Shown one piece after another: positions 1 to 14,300 of a stretch of DNA of 64,000 nt (the first letter of the stretch is position 1; every line of letters starts with the position of its first letter). The notes below the pieces were generated by a model, which was not told the DNA's origin, searched no databases, and saw only the letters and a list, made by a program, of their open reading frames with translations. The translations under genes were made by a program, and so were the position numbers. The stretch covers positions 4,347,901-4,411,900 of the forward strand of contig OZ026605.1 of NCBI GenBank assembly GCA_964020085.1. Direction: 5' to 3'. The DNA is from Micromussa lordhowensis. Lineage: Eukaryota; Cnidaria; Anthozoa; Scleractinia; Lobophylliidae.

Positions 1-51
1 CAAAAAGAAAAACAATACAAATCTGATAAGGGACAGTTCACTTACTGAATA

Positions 52-735
52 ATAAGGGCAAACCGAAAACACTGACCCCCGGTCCGCGGACTACCCTACG
101 GACCGCTCCAGGGACTACCCCTACGAGCCCCCTCTACGGACCACCCCCCAAAATAGAATAAAAACAATAAATAAAAATTTCACTTATGGGTTGTCTGATA
201 GATTACTCGTGTCAGTGAAATTTTGAACGTTATACGCTGTGCATATGTAACAGACTTGGGGTTTTAAAACCCCGCAAAATAATGTCTAAAACTGTTTTCA
301 GTGTAAGGAGATTCGTGGCTCTGTCTGGCTATGGAAGTTTTTTTGTATCTGTAATTCTGCTGAGAAAATTGTGAAGCCTTGAACGAGTTCACGAACCCAC
401 CGGAGAATGACCTTTCATATAAGCTTTATAGCCACAGCAAAGGAAATGGCAATAAGTGATATAACTTGCTCCCGAGCCTGAACCCAAGTTTGTTACATTT
501 GCACAACGTAAAGTTCGAGATTTCGCCGACACGAGTAATCTATTAGACAACACGTTCATTAAAGTGAAAACTTTATTTACTATATTTTTATTCTATGTTG
601 GGGGGATGGTTGTCCGTAGTGGGGGTATGTAGGGGTAGTTCGTGAACTGGTCCATAGGGTAGTCCCCCGCACCCGGTCCGTAGTGGAGGTCTGCGGACCG
701 CGGGGGTCTGTGTTTTCGGGTTACCCGAATTATAA
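52..735. mobile_element. Non-autonomous DNA element with long terminal inverted repeats
   Basis: The GC-rich left part (about 62-220: repeated 'ggact', 'ctacgga' and 'ctaccc' words, then an AT-rich 'aatagaataaaaa' stretch, then 'ttgtctgatagattactcgt') reappears as its reverse complement at about 530-735. The arms are roughly 170-200 bases with substitutions and small gaps. No coding capacity is visible between them. This is the layout of a MITE or foldback element. Exact ends and target duplication are not resolved. Confidence 0.6.
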
Positions 736-2336
736 CGCACAGTTTTAACACAGTTTCACCAAGCCATACTCCAGGTGATACTTTATTTGCTTTGTTTTGA
801 AGATGATTTTTAACACCACTCTCTCGTGTCTCCGGCTTTTTGTAAACAACAGAATTTAGAGGAGTGGTCCTCTTAGACAAATCACTGTCTTTTACTTCTT
901 TTCGATTTCGACCGTAATCGAAGCACACTGCTATAACATATTTTTTTATTTTTTTAGTAGTAACAACTGTCTACTCTATTGTGGCCAAGGCTTTTTCGTT
1001 TAAGTTGTTCGATATAACAAAAAACAAACTAAGACAAATGAGATGTAACGGATCACAGCAGTGATTACAAAGTAACACCGTGGAGCAAAAGGAAGTTGCG
1101 ATCCCAAGGGGTGATGATAAAACAAGGTACGTTCGACAAAAAAGATTCACGGATATACCCTTTAAATATCATCAAGCTTATCAAAGATTTAGTAATCAAA
1201 ACTTCAGAAAATTTTTCGAACCTAATTAACAATTTTTCTTTGATTCGCTCGCTTTCTCTGTTTGACTTGCGCGTGCATAAAAAAGTTTCGCTTTGTCGAT
1301 AGCTGGCGTCACGAGTTTAGGACATTATTATGGACATTGCTCAGAACTGTCAAGTTCCTCAATAGTGAACTTTATTGGTAAACAGTAGTGGGATAAAATA
1401 AGAACATGACGGCTGCCCTTACAAAAGCTGTTGATTGAGGTAGGCTCGATTTCCGTCGCTCGCTAGACTGTGCTTTTTGCAAATCAAATATGAAAATCTG
1501 CTGTCTGTCTAGACTTTCTGAATTATCCTATGTCATTAACTCGCGGGTTGCTGTCAACATTTTCATCAAACTAATTATCTTATGTTTGTTGTAGGCCTCG
1601 AGCTAGATTTTTTACAACGCAAGCAATGTTTGATTCATGAAGCAGATGCGGTTATTATGTCTTGAAGCCTGAAAAATAAAAAAAAAAGAATAGCATTTTT
1701 AAAAGTCAAGAGGTAGGTCAGGGTTTCACGCTTAATTTACGCATGATTCATATGGTTATCTTCTTAGCACGTGTTGCGGACCTATTGTGAAAGTCGTAAA
1801 TCACAGCAATATTCATCTCTCCTGTCGAATTATTTCAGGTCGGCATCTCTGTAGATACGTATATATATCTTACTAATACATGTGACGTCTTAAAACGCCC
1901 ATTACACTGTTGATATATGGCGGTTTCATTTTTCCGCTCAATAAATTAGCTTTCGGTAACTTTAGCTACAAGATAATACCTTGACCCCCGCGGAATTATC
2001 AGAATTATTCGCATTTGTTGTGCAAGAATTGTTTGTATAGCGTGAAGTAAGTCCTTGAAAAGTAAAATTTTGTCGAGCGATTGCTTGTCTGATTTCAGAT
2101 TTTTCTGATCTCAATTTTTCAGTGAAGCTTTGATCTTCTTGTGTTATCCGATACGAAACAATGGATTTAGTCCCATTATCTTTTTTGTTTCCAATTAAAT
2201 TTTTTCCGTTCTTGGTTGATCGAAGTGGAAAGCGCGTAATTTTTCATGTCCTGTCACGTGACTAAACATTGTACATGCGCCGTAAGAGTATTTTTCTGGA
2301 GTCGGAAGCGGAGCGAGTGAGTGTGATGGAGGGAAA
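736..2336. other. Upstream region of the PTPRR-like gene, no gene seen
   Basis: AT-rich DNA without a supportable coding exon or RNA gene. The stretch just before the first coding exon should hold the promoter and 5' UTR, but I see no TATA box or other clear core element. An out-of-frame ATG lies at 2326, 11 bases before the start codon I chose. Confidence 0.5.
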
Positions 2337-5300
2337 ATGGTGGTTCGGTTCTTCGATTTTATATGGCTTTTGTGGATTTTGACGTCTTCTGAAGCGAGAA
2401 CCACGTACAGCGGAACATTAGAAGGTTCTTCATTATTTTTTCTTTGATTTTATGTCGTTTAGATCACTGACAACACTTTTTTGCTGGGATTTGAACGTCT
2501 AATGTTTGTTTCTAACTAACTTCATCAGCTGTTCGGACTGCCTACGCTGGTTCGTACGGCAGCCGTACTACAAGATTTTCCCATGGGGATGAGCAAGGAA
2601 AGCCGTCAAATATTAGAGAAAAAATTAAAGTGAAGGACCAGAATGAAGGGAAAAATAGTCAGATGGATTTTAAGCGAGGAATTCCCCACTTCAAGGGAGC
2701 CGAAATCGCCAGTACTACAGCTCGGCAAAGCAACAACCACCTTACCACGGGTCGTAAAGACCTGCCGGAAATATATATTTTAGTATTGGTGAGTTGCCTT
2801 TATACCTCTTTTATTCGCGTCGGCGGTAGTTTCATTAGTGTATCCGGAATCGTGGCGGATTTTTTGTTTGTTTGTGGCAGCCGTGAACACATTTTGTAGT
2901 CGTTCGACAGTTGTACTTTCGTGTAAAGCTTATCTCCGTTACAGTTTCTATTGTGATTTTGTTTTCCCGAGCGAATTATAATAATCGTCTGTTGCTAAAC
3001 AACTTGACTCGTAGACTAGAATCGGATGATGCAGATGAAAAGAAACACAATGAATTGAACGGCAGCGACGGTTGAACTCAATTTGATATGTTTGATAGCG
3101 GTTCGTTCGAACATGCGAAGGTCGACAGCTGTGTATTTCGTCCCTGCCGAACTTTATGGTGCTCTACCTCGAACAAACTTCATAAAAAGCGTAGGTTTGA
3201 GAGCCTTTGGGACCAGATTTTTATTTGTGTGTCGGGGCTTCTATTCGACAAGAGCCGTTAAATGAACTCTGTAGGTCAGACTTGAATAAGGTCACAGCGT
3301 TTTCTTCGCGCGCTAAAGCATTTTTCATTTTTTTTTGCGTGATCTTTCGATCTGGTATTATCTGACCCAGTAATTATGTTCATCGGATCATCGCGCGCCA
3401 CTTCTTCGGTGATTTCCATTTTAATAGGTTTGATTCGCTGAACAATCATTTCCGTGACATGTTTCATTAAACCTTCCCACACAAACAATAACTAGCGGAT
3501 GTACAACATTGTCGACGATTCGCTGCAAAAATATTTTCCTGGTGTTGTTGCGGCGAATTTCGATTAGTGTCAACTGACTCGATCGAGGAGGAGGGGAAGA
3601 TTCATCAATCGACGAAACCCGAGGACCGTAAAATATGAAACCTGTTTAAGCCGGTAGAAAAACGCTTGATGTTTCCGTCATATTTTAAATTTATATCTAG
3701 CGGATTGTTCCCTAAAGATAACGCCTTATTAGCATACAAAAATTTGTAGGTTGGAAATAGAGATATTCCTGTGCACCTGTTACTAAATGTCTAAACAAAA
3801 TTTAGGACAGGAAGGAATTTCTTTTGATGGAAGGCAGCAAGTTTTTCCGGTTGGAAGTTTCACTTTTTTCGTGCCTTGTGTCGTTTAGTTTTCAAGTTTC
3901 TAACGTAAAGCCACACAGTTGTAAGAGGATAGAATAGTTTTGAGATAACAGTCTTCTTTGGGAAGTACACCTGCAATAAATAGTCTGTGTGTGGTTTGAA
4001 TTAATTTAGTGTTAATGGAAACATTTTCAAAGTTTTGAGCTTTGAAGTATTGGAAAATTCTTTATAAATGTCGGATTTCTTATCCTTGTCTATAATTTTT
4101 TTTATCCCCTGAAAGATATAGAGACAATTTTCTCCCATCACAATCCACAAAGAATATTAGTGAACGTGCTTCTACAGTAAATAATGTAGTTTCTCACTTT
4201 CCATGTTTCAATGTTGTAAATAATTCCAACAGCCAATACGAGGCTTTGTTTTGAAAAAACAAATCCAGAATTATTGTTGACAAGAAAGAATAGCACATTA
4301 TGTTGATGATTTTCTTGGTTGAAATTGGAACAGTTTTGTCAACAATACTGATTCATCTTCAGCCAACATAAAAATACAATCTGACAGAGACAGAAGCAAC
4401 CTCAGAATCGGATTTGTAAATTTCATGGTAGTCTTATGTTATGGGTGAGAATGCTATATCGTAAAAAAAATATGTGTGCTTCAGGATCTCTAGCAATGAT
4501 GGTTTTGTTCAAGGCACCAATCAACCTTTGGATTATTGTACTTGACTATTTTTAGATTCTTTGCATCTTGTCATTGACCATTGATATTTAAATGTAATAA
4601 CCTGTTTTGCTAAGCAGAATTTACAAGTAGGCAACCTAGAACATGGATGTAAGTTATGCAAAAAAACTGGTGTGCTAAATTTGTCTTGCCTTGGAACAAA
4701 ATAGAGCAATCGTGTTTAGTAAAAGTTTGGTGATAAAATCTAACCATACATCAAATTTGAGTGATGAGACCTAAATTACAATTTTATTTAACCATTTTAT
4801 TTACACAACCCAGTGCACCAAGATTATAGATTGTAAAAGTCCTTCTCTGAGGAAGACAAAATCCTTTAACATTTTAAGTTTGCATACTAAATGTGAAAAA
4901 TCAATGCAAAGCAGTTTTGCAAAAAATGCCTTTGGCTACTGTTAATGGTGCAGATCTGATTTTGTCACATGACAGGTTCAGCTGCCCTCGCTACATCCTT
5001 TACAGTCTGATAGACCACTCTGTTTGTCATATTTTTATTGTTTATTTTGTCACTGAGAGTTTCCTTTGGGTGTCTTTGAAGACATACATGTAAAGTCAAT
5101 TGTTGAAGCTTTTTAGCTCTTTCTGTCATGCAAGCTAAAATAATAATATCATTTTTTGAGCATGTTTGACAGTGCTCAATACACTTGCAGACTTAAAAAT
5201 ATTAAGAAATACATGTAGTTAGATTAGAAAATTGAAATAATTCAAAATGCTCACCACAAATAACATTAAGACTACAACTAGTTAAAAATACTAAAACATT

Positions 5301-8300
5301 AAGTGTCGTAGCATTGCATAGATAAAATTGTTTTTAACTAAAAATGACCAGGACTCTAAGAAGATTTATTAATAGTTTGGAAGTGAGTTCGACAGAATGT
5401 GAGTAGAATACAAAAATACAGTGTCTATAGCAAGGAGTCTCTGTTTTGGGGATCTTGAGCAGGTGGTAGGAAGGGGAACAGAGATTCTGCGGTGGATAAT
5501 TTGTTTTTGTGTTAGCGATGAGAGATAAACAGAAGAAAGCCCATGCAGGATCTTGTAGGCAACAAGAAGTCTTAAAGTGTTGGTGTGATGTGCTGTTGTG
5601 GTTTCATTCTTGTGAGTAGATGAGCTGCAGTGCTGCAGTTTATCTTTTGCTATTTGGGAAGGCCATGGAGAAGACTATCACAGTATTGTACAAATGTAGT
5701 TGTGAAGTATTTAGTATGTTGACTTGTAGCTTGGTATTTTCTTGAGACCGGTATTTTCATATTCTTCCAATGGATCTAAAGCCACTTTCCTACAGATGTT
5801 CTTTACATGAGATCTGAGCGTCAGATTCTTGTCTAATGTAACACCAGTTTATTATATATTAGAGTTTCTCCACATGGGACTTGCATCCCTTGGAAAAATA
5901 AAAATCAGATAATGAAATGAACTTAGGTTTCAGATGTAAATAATTCTTATTCTGTGAAAAAATGTTACAACAAGTGAGTACAATTTTTCTTGAAGGGTGA
6001 GAAATCCGACAACAAATGGAACTGACAGCATTAATTTTGCTCAATCCTGAAATCCCTGCAGTTCAGGCTCAAGAGTATAAGACAGAGCATAAATTCATTT
6101 TTTGACACCCTGTCATATTTAACACAAGCTGTATGTTTTAAAGACAGTTATTTGTCAGTTTTTTGTGTTTTCCTTATCTTCTTACCAGAGGAAAATTTAC
6201 CTTATGCCTGTATATGTACATTTCTTTATATTGTGGTTATGATAAGAATGCATGAAAAACTGACAAAGTTGCTTAAGTCGCGATGAGTCAACAACATTTA
6301 CTGTCCGTTGTAAAGAGAGGTTTTTTTATTCTCATAAAGATAACTGAAATGTATGTGGGTAGTTACATATTATAATAATTTATATCTGAATTTTAACTCT
6401 TGCTGCATTCATCTTTCAGAATCTCGCCACTGGGCTAAAGAACTTCAGTGAAACCTCACGGATACGATTCACATCTCACCTTTCGAAAAGCCTAGGTCTT
6501 CATGAGCAAGGCTGTGTAATCCTTCATGTCTTACCTGTAAGTACAGAGCCTAAAAAACTAGCAGCATTATTCATGTACAGACTGGTTTGAAAAAAATGAT
6601 AGAAACTTGGACCACTGAAATGGTAAATGAGAATCCTATAAAAATTGCCTACAATCTTCGTAGACCACTACAGGGTTTGTATGGGTCATGGAAAACCTGG
6701 AAAGTCATGGAATTTATTATTTCAATTTCCAGACCTGGAAAGTCATGGAATGTAGGTGAAAGTCATGGAAAAGTAGTATGCTTTTGGAAATAGAAAGGCT
6801 TAATAAAAAATAATTAAAAAAATAACAGACGAGTCGGCAACAGCCTTGAATTTCAGTAGAAATAGACACAAGGATGCATGTTATGCATAATAATGCTGCA
6901 CTATTCCTGTATGGAAAACTAGTTGAAACTTATCTTTAGTTCCAGTCACCTGCATTCTTTTCTCTGTCTCTTCCTTTCCTTTCTTCTTCTATTTTTATCT
7001 TTGTCTCTAATTTATTTTTGCGCTGTTTGCTTCTTCATTTTTCCATCTATTAGTGTTTGTCTGTTGGTTATTGTATTGTCTTCATTCATTCCTTCCTTTG
7101 CTGTTGTGTTTTCTGATTGAAGATACAGTTTGCCCCTAGCGTGCAGCCTTACGATGTATTTTCAACTGCAGTCAAAACATTTTTTCTTCAATTTGACAAT
7201 TGGTTGATTTTTACAGATATCTCTCAGGAAGATCCAAGTTGAACTGTACTGTGAAAAAGACATGGTTAAGGCCATGGGGTCTGAGTGGGAACCTAATGTT
7301 TTTATTCCTGCCAATAAAATGATCCAAACCCTAGACAGCCTTGCCATGCAGCCATTCCTGCGGGAGTTTAACATCACAGCATATGGTGTCAAGGTACATT
7401 AGTTGTCATTTAATATACTATTGAATTACCTCCATATGATTTAAATGCTAGGGTCAAATAAATGTTAAAAACTAGACAAAAAGGTATTTAAAAAGGTTGA
7501 CACTGGCTAAAATATTGTGTTGGACGTTTCGGCAACTGCTGTTGCCTTCTTCAGCAAAAGATAAAATGCAAATGTTTTACAGCGTCCTAATGGTATACGA
7601 TGTATGCTAATATTAAATCGCACCTCGAAGGAATATTTTAAAAGTTAAACAAAGTCTCTAGAGCATTCTTAATTACTTCTACAATTCTTTATGCTATTGT
7701 AAACGTTTGGAAACGCTATGTGTTCGTTTATAGCGTTCGTGTCTCGCACGGAATGCCAAGCCTCAAGAATAAGTCTTTGTCGCCATGCTGATGACCTGTC
7801 AACAATTTCGACGCTCGCCAAATCTATTTGGTGACTGTGGCGCATGTGGTGTTTGGCCAACAAAGAGTTTTCATCTAGTGCTGCTATGGCCTTTGCGTGC
7901 TCTTTAACGCGTGTTTTTAGCGCGCGCGATGTCTGACGGATGTAGACACAATCACAATCTTTACATTTGATTTTGTACATGATTCCACTGGAAGCCTCTT
8001 TCTCGATCTTGTCTTTTGGTTTTTTAACATTAACGTTAAACTTTTGAGTTGTCATGTATTGACAAACATGGTTTGAGTTATCAGGTAAATTATCTAGAAA
8101 ATTACTAGAAGGTAAGTTAGAGTTAGCCGGAGGTTCAAGTTATCAAGGGTAAAATTACAGTAAACATATGACGGAAATCCAGGGAAAATTGATTGTGGTT
8201 AAAGTTGGTGCGAGGTTCAAGTTAGCGAGGGATCAAGTTATAACAACTGCATCATGCTGTATAGAAGATATGTGCCTGGGATATCCAGGAGACTCCACTG

Positions 8301-11300
8301 TGACCAGCCGGCCCCTAGACAGTATAACGTTTCCATGGCTGGCAATCCCCGCAACCCAGCCAAGAGCGTCCACGCAGTCTTCAGGCACACATCACACTAA
8401 GTTAACAGTGGAGATGGGTAGGGGAAGAGGGGGGTGCAAAAAGATGTTGATTAATAGACTACAATGACTGTTCCAGGGACCGGCCATGCTGGAATGTGCT
8501 AGTACAATGGTAAAGTGCACTGAGCCTGCAATACCATACAAATACCGCTGATTGGAAGTAGCAGCTACTCTTTTATGTTAAGTTTGTTAAATTGCATTTA
8601 ATAGCATTCGACTATAGTTAATTAATTTAAAAACTTAACCTTATTTATTCAGGACACAGGAGGTAATCAGAAGGTGTATTGTTGGATTTATAATGAAAGT
8701 ATTTTTCGTTCTTTGCAGGACACCCCTGAGATGGACCTTGCAGTTTATCAAGAAATGTGGTTTCCAGTAGCGGTAGTGGCTGGTGTGACTGTTATTCTCA
8801 TATTTCTGGCTATTGTCTGCTTGGTGAGTCACAGCCTTCAGATCTTACTGTACAGTCTTCAGATCTTACTGTAACTCAGTCTGTAGGTAGCTGTTATCGA
8901 ATTTAACATTGTGGGACAGCCATATATATTTTATTTGTGGTTTTCTTTTGATGACATGCAAGACTGCTTTTGCTGACTATTCTAAAATGGAGCTACCTTT
9001 TTACATTTATAGGAGGCCGCCAGTGCAGTAAATTAATTCAAACTGAGTTACAGTACAATATCAATTTTACTAAGTGCTACATGTATTTATCAAAGATGGT
9101 TGATGCGCAATATTTTAACAGCCGGGTTTGTTTTCATACTGTTGCTAATTCCTGTCTTAATGGCAGCTGTTTTGTCGGCGTCATTTGGAGGCCAGAGCTG
9201 AAGAAGAACATCGTGCACAACACCACGACCCAGAAAAGCTGCTTTACCCTGCCATTGACCCCACAAACACTGTGTCGGCAAGTATGATCCAGCCAGATGC
9301 AGGGAGAGTCTATGGCAGTATTGGTTTGCCTCCCAAGGCAAGGAAGTGGAAAGGTTCTCAACCGTCACTGTCAGACAGGTCAGCTGGTTGACACAAATTT
9401 CTGTTTGATGTAAAATCTAGTAGTACAATACAACGATGATGATGACTTTTCTTTATTCTCGTGACCCATCGACTTGAAATATTAGACATTATTATTCAAC
9501 AAATTGTAACACTATCCAAATATGGTCATGATGCTCTCGATATCTGTCATCCGTAGGTAACAGATATCCGGCGGTATACGTAGCTTCGTACGTGGGAAGA
9601 AAAAGTGAAGTGAGAAAATGTTGACAGAGAGATTTAAAGATGTTACGATTTAGAATTTAGGCTGTTTTGTTATCAATTTGTTGAATAATAAAACAATTAT
9701 CCTGCTCAATCTCGCGGAATATCGTCTGATTTTTGCCGACTCGGCCTATGGCCTCGTCGGCTAAGTATCAGGCGATATTCCGCGCGATTTTGCAGGATTA
9801 TTGTTAATTGTGTGGAGGAAGTAATTGTTGGCCGTACCCTCATTGGTGAAGCATTATTGATCAATGTAAAGGCTTTGTTGTGATCATTTTGAAGAGATTC
9901 CTTAGGAGCGCCTGTAATGGCCTTGCTTTAATTTTTCAGGCGTGGCTCAAAAGCTTCTTTAGTTCTTGATCTCAGATCATCCTCGACTGAACTAGGAACC
10001 AGTTCTTCTGCCCCAAGTATTCTAGAAAGGTATGGAAGTCATTTAGTATAGAGTGATAACCTTATGAAAGTTTTGTTCTTATAATAATGACAATTGTTGT
10101 TAGTATGAGACAGACGCGACAGTGCTTTTCTGGGGTAGAATTGACAGTTCTGAGGTGCATGTTGCAGTGGTTTGTACTGCATCATTGTAGAGCGGTTTCC
10201 AATTGAGTGTCCTAAAACCAAAACCAAACCAATTACTTCATTACCAATCAGACTATTCAGACAATCTCAAACTATAGTAAACCCAAAACTAAAACCAAAG
10301 TAATTGCCTGATTACTTTCCACACTCAATTGAAAACTACTCTATTTTGTAAATTTACAAAAGCCTGACCAGGCGATCTGAGTTTAAATTGTATTTGTGGT
10401 TATACTCTTACTAGAACTTAATATTTTGGGTGAATGCCATAATATATAATATTTAAACGCTGTAAATTTCGCCTTTTTACAGTCCCACAGAGGAAAAACT
10501 TGCTTCTAAATCCAGACCCTTGACTTGCAATGAATTAGAAGAGTGTGTAAATCATGCCAAGCAACTTTATGCAGAATTCTGGGTGAGTTAAAATTAATGT
10601 TGACAAAATAGTTTTTGTCAGATTGGCTTGGAAGAACTTTGCAAACGTTGTTTGAACTCTTGCTTATTAATGGGTTCACACAAATTGCCAGGTTCCTCCA
10701 AATTCTCTCAAATACTTATATCAGGCCAATTGCAATGTAAACATTTCGTGAATATTTTGCTTCAATTGACATTTCACTATCACCAGACCATTTGACCAGT
10801 GATTGTGCTTTACTCATTTATGTAGGAAATGCCCATGAATCACCCCCCTCCTGAGGAGAGGCTGCCTGGTTCAAGCTACAGAAACAGATATCCATTTATT
10901 TTACCAAGTAAGTCTAAAGTTCGGCCTTGTGCACATACTGGCGCGCACAGACTGGATGATGATGAAGTCTTAAAGTACTGTTTTTAAGTATCAACTTAAA
11001 AGAGATGCTGGCAGCCTGTGACTTGGTGAAAGAGAAATCTGTTATTTTCTTTCTCACCCTCAAGATAATCATGTTTTCTTTCAGATGCTAGAACAAGAGT
11101 AAATCTACCAAAAGTACCTGGAGATCCTTTATCTATTTACATTAATGCAAATTTTTTGAAGGTAAGATGGAGGATTGAACAATTGACTAATAGATGTAGA
11201 GTTATTGTGTTGATCGAGAATAGAGGCTCGCAATAGTCACATAATGTTTCCAATTCTCATTATATTTTAATTCAATTTCCATTTCAGGGTTATGAGGGTC

Positions 11301-14300
11301 AGAAACATGCTTACATAGCAACCCAAGGTAATTATGCATCACTCAATCTTGAACAATTGAGAACTTGCAATTAGGAGAAGTTAATGACATGTACTTGGAT
11401 TTGTCTTCCTGAGAAAGAGTTCCTTAGTTTGTAGAGAATTTTGGGTGATATGTGGTATTCATTTTAGTACACATGGTGGCCTAATGGTAAGTGTGTTGGT
11501 TCTGGATCGAATGGTCCGGGTTTCAGCCTTTGATAGGGAATTATATGCTGGGGTTAACCTGGCAATGGACTAGCATCCCACTCTGGGGGGAGTAGAAATA
11601 TTCCAGGTGCTTCATGCTACAGAAACCAGAGACAAGTGCTGGCCTGATGGGTTACTTGTCTTGATTGCAGACTATTGTTACTGTTTCTGTTCCAGGTCCA
11701 TTATCAGGTACAGCCAAAGATTTCTGGAGGATGATATGGCATCATCACTGCCCGATAATTGTTATGATTACAAAACTTAAAGAAAGGAATGAGGTGAGAT
11801 AAACTTAATGTACAATGGAATCCAAATTTTTCAAACGTCTCAATTATTTGAAATAGTCTTTAGCTCTCTTTAGATTAAAGTTAGAAAAAATTTACTGTTG
11901 ATTTTTAAAAGTGTCCATTTTTTTTCCATTTCCCTATTTGGTTTGAAAAATTGGAATTCCACTATAATCCCTAAAATCGTTATTATCAGACATTGGAGAT
12001 TATTAACAGAATTTATAACATAGCTAGCAGAGCCGTGCAATCAAATTCAGTATACGTAAGTGTGCACAAAATCCCGATACTGCACGCTGATAACGTGAGC
12101 AAATCGCTTCGCCAGAATTTCTGTCTTTTCACGCGAGCGGCCATTGTTAGCGCAGGGGAAAATATTATATTTTGCGACAATAATGGATACAAACAGAGAC
12201 TCGGCCCACCGGTCCCAAAACGAAGACAATGTTGTAAGCTTCCCTCTTGGGCTAGAGTTCTTAAATGACACAGAAAAAGAGAAAAACAACGGAAAAGGAG
12301 ACTCGGCATCAGCGCCATCATGATTTGCTTCACTGTCCATTTTTCGCATAGAATTTGATGCGCAATTCCACCGGCTATGTTATAAAACAATTGGTTAGTG
12401 CTTTTAGCTGTGCACTATTGAGTTATGGAGCACGTGGGAAGTTTGGAGAGCACTCATGAAGCTAGAGTTGCCCTCAGCTATTGCCTCGGGCAACTCTTAC
12501 GCTTCTTTCATGCCCTCCAAACGTCCTGCGTGCTCCATAACTTGATAGTGCATGCTAAAGCATGAACCAATTGTTAATTTTTAATCAAAATTACCCTCTC
12601 TTGTCAGACAAAATGTGAGCGTTACTGGCCAGACCCGACATTTAGAATGCAAGAGAAGTACGGAGATATAGTTGTCACATTTGACTCTGCAATTGGACGA
12701 GATGGTTATCAGATAACGTCTTTATATATCAGTCATTCACAGGTAAGTTCAAATTGCTCCTCTTTGATGGCTGTTTTTGTGGAAAGGCTGTGGACTGCAG
12801 TATTTTGGACAACCTGTACTACATACTAGAAACTTGTCGTACTTTAATCCATTACAGTCACTAGAAGCTCCACGAAGAATTTACCACTACTGGTACACTG
12901 CTTGGCCTGACCATGGCATCCCAGACTCCCCAAGACAGTTTTTAAGATTAGTGGAGGAAGTACGTATCGCACAAGAAAGAGAGGACGTTAAAAAAGGCCC
13001 TGTTGTGGTGCATTGCAGGTTGGTAGTCATAATAGATATAACCTTTATTTACCCTCGGCAGTGTTTATAGCAAAGAGGCTAGTAGGGCCAAGCAAACAAC
13101 TGAAACAAATAAGTCAAATTGAATATAACATTGATAAGAATCCCAACTGGCTGGAGGCAAACCAGTTGGCTATTTACAAGCATGGCTGAGGATTTGAACT
13201 AGGAGCTACCGTGAAACAAATCCAGGTAGTGGTCAGAACAGGACTTGAACTCTTGACCACTGGATTACGAGTCCGACACACTGGCCACTCAGCCACGCTG
13301 CCTCCGTCATGTGTTGATGCCTACATCATGTGTTGATGTCCCTTATTTGATGACTATCTAGCCTGCATAGCCAGCATTCTCATACAAATGGAGAGTTTCT
13401 TGAATGTGGCTGCTAAAGAATTAGGCCAAGAGCTTCTTTATTCATATGGAACCTTTTGCTACACGGGCTAATGACTTTCTTAAGAAGGTAAGGGGAAATT
13501 TGAGAAATTTTTAAACTGGTTGTTTTAAGGCCTAAGTCATGTGTACTTGATATAATTATAGCAATCCTCTGTAGGAAAAAAGATAATTTTTTGCACACTT
13601 GTAATAACATACAGAAAAGTTCTAAAATCTTCAAAGCAAGGCTGCACAATGTTGTAAGCACAGGGACAAATATTGCAAAAATATGGCCTTCCTTGTACCT
13701 CATGTGCTGTGTAAGGTCTGCATGGTATTGTGGTAAAATGTACAGCCGCCATCTTTTTTCCTATGGAGGATTAGAAATTAATTCTAATCTGAGACTTGTT
13801 ATATAACTATTTCTTACAGTGCTGGGGTTGGAAGAACAGGTTGTTTCATTGCAGCTAGTATAGGAATTGAGCAAATAAAGGTATGTTTAGGGGCTAAGTA
13901 TCAATTGATAAGTGACTCCTTCAAATCATGTTGTATTGTTGCACAAGCTAATCTATTTGCAAATGCACTGGTCTGATCTTGCCCTTTGGCGTACTTCCTT
14001 GTCATGCTACAAGGAGTAGAAGAGATTGGACAATAGACCTTTAAGGCTTATCACGCGTCACGCAATCCAATGTGTTGTAATCATCAGATTTTAGTTTTGA
14101 TTGACAGTTTTTCCATATTTGGGAGTTAGCATGCGGTCAGTAGTTTTTGGTAGCCGAAAACAAAAAGCAGTTTTTTTGTGGTTGGAGTTTACAAGCGAAA
14201 ACCGTCGATGTAAAGCGAAGTTTTTCGAATTAAACCGTTGCTGAAACTGTATGTTTGTTTGCCGTGGTTCAACGCTGTTACAGAGGTTATTCTATGTATT

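Larger units (their letters stand above)
2337..9378 (+). other. PTPRR: PTPRR-like exons 1-6: signal peptide, ectodomain, membrane helix
   Basis: Exon 1 encodes a hydrophobic leader rich in Phe, Trp, Leu and Ile. Exons 2-4 encode a basic ectodomain of about 185 residues without a repeat or domain I can name. Exon 5 holds a strongly hydrophobic run (WFPVAVVAGVTVILIFLAIV) that continues into exon 6 and ends in the positively charged stop-transfer stretch CRRHLEAR. For exon 6 I used the acceptor before CTG at 9167: it follows a pyrimidine-rich tract and gives that stop-transfer sequence in frame. Confidence 0.8.

Noticed and set aside
12013..12390. 125-codon open frame on the - strand in PTPRR intron 12
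   Set aside because: No recognisable domain, overlaps other frames on both strands, and lies in plain intron sequence next to a MITE.
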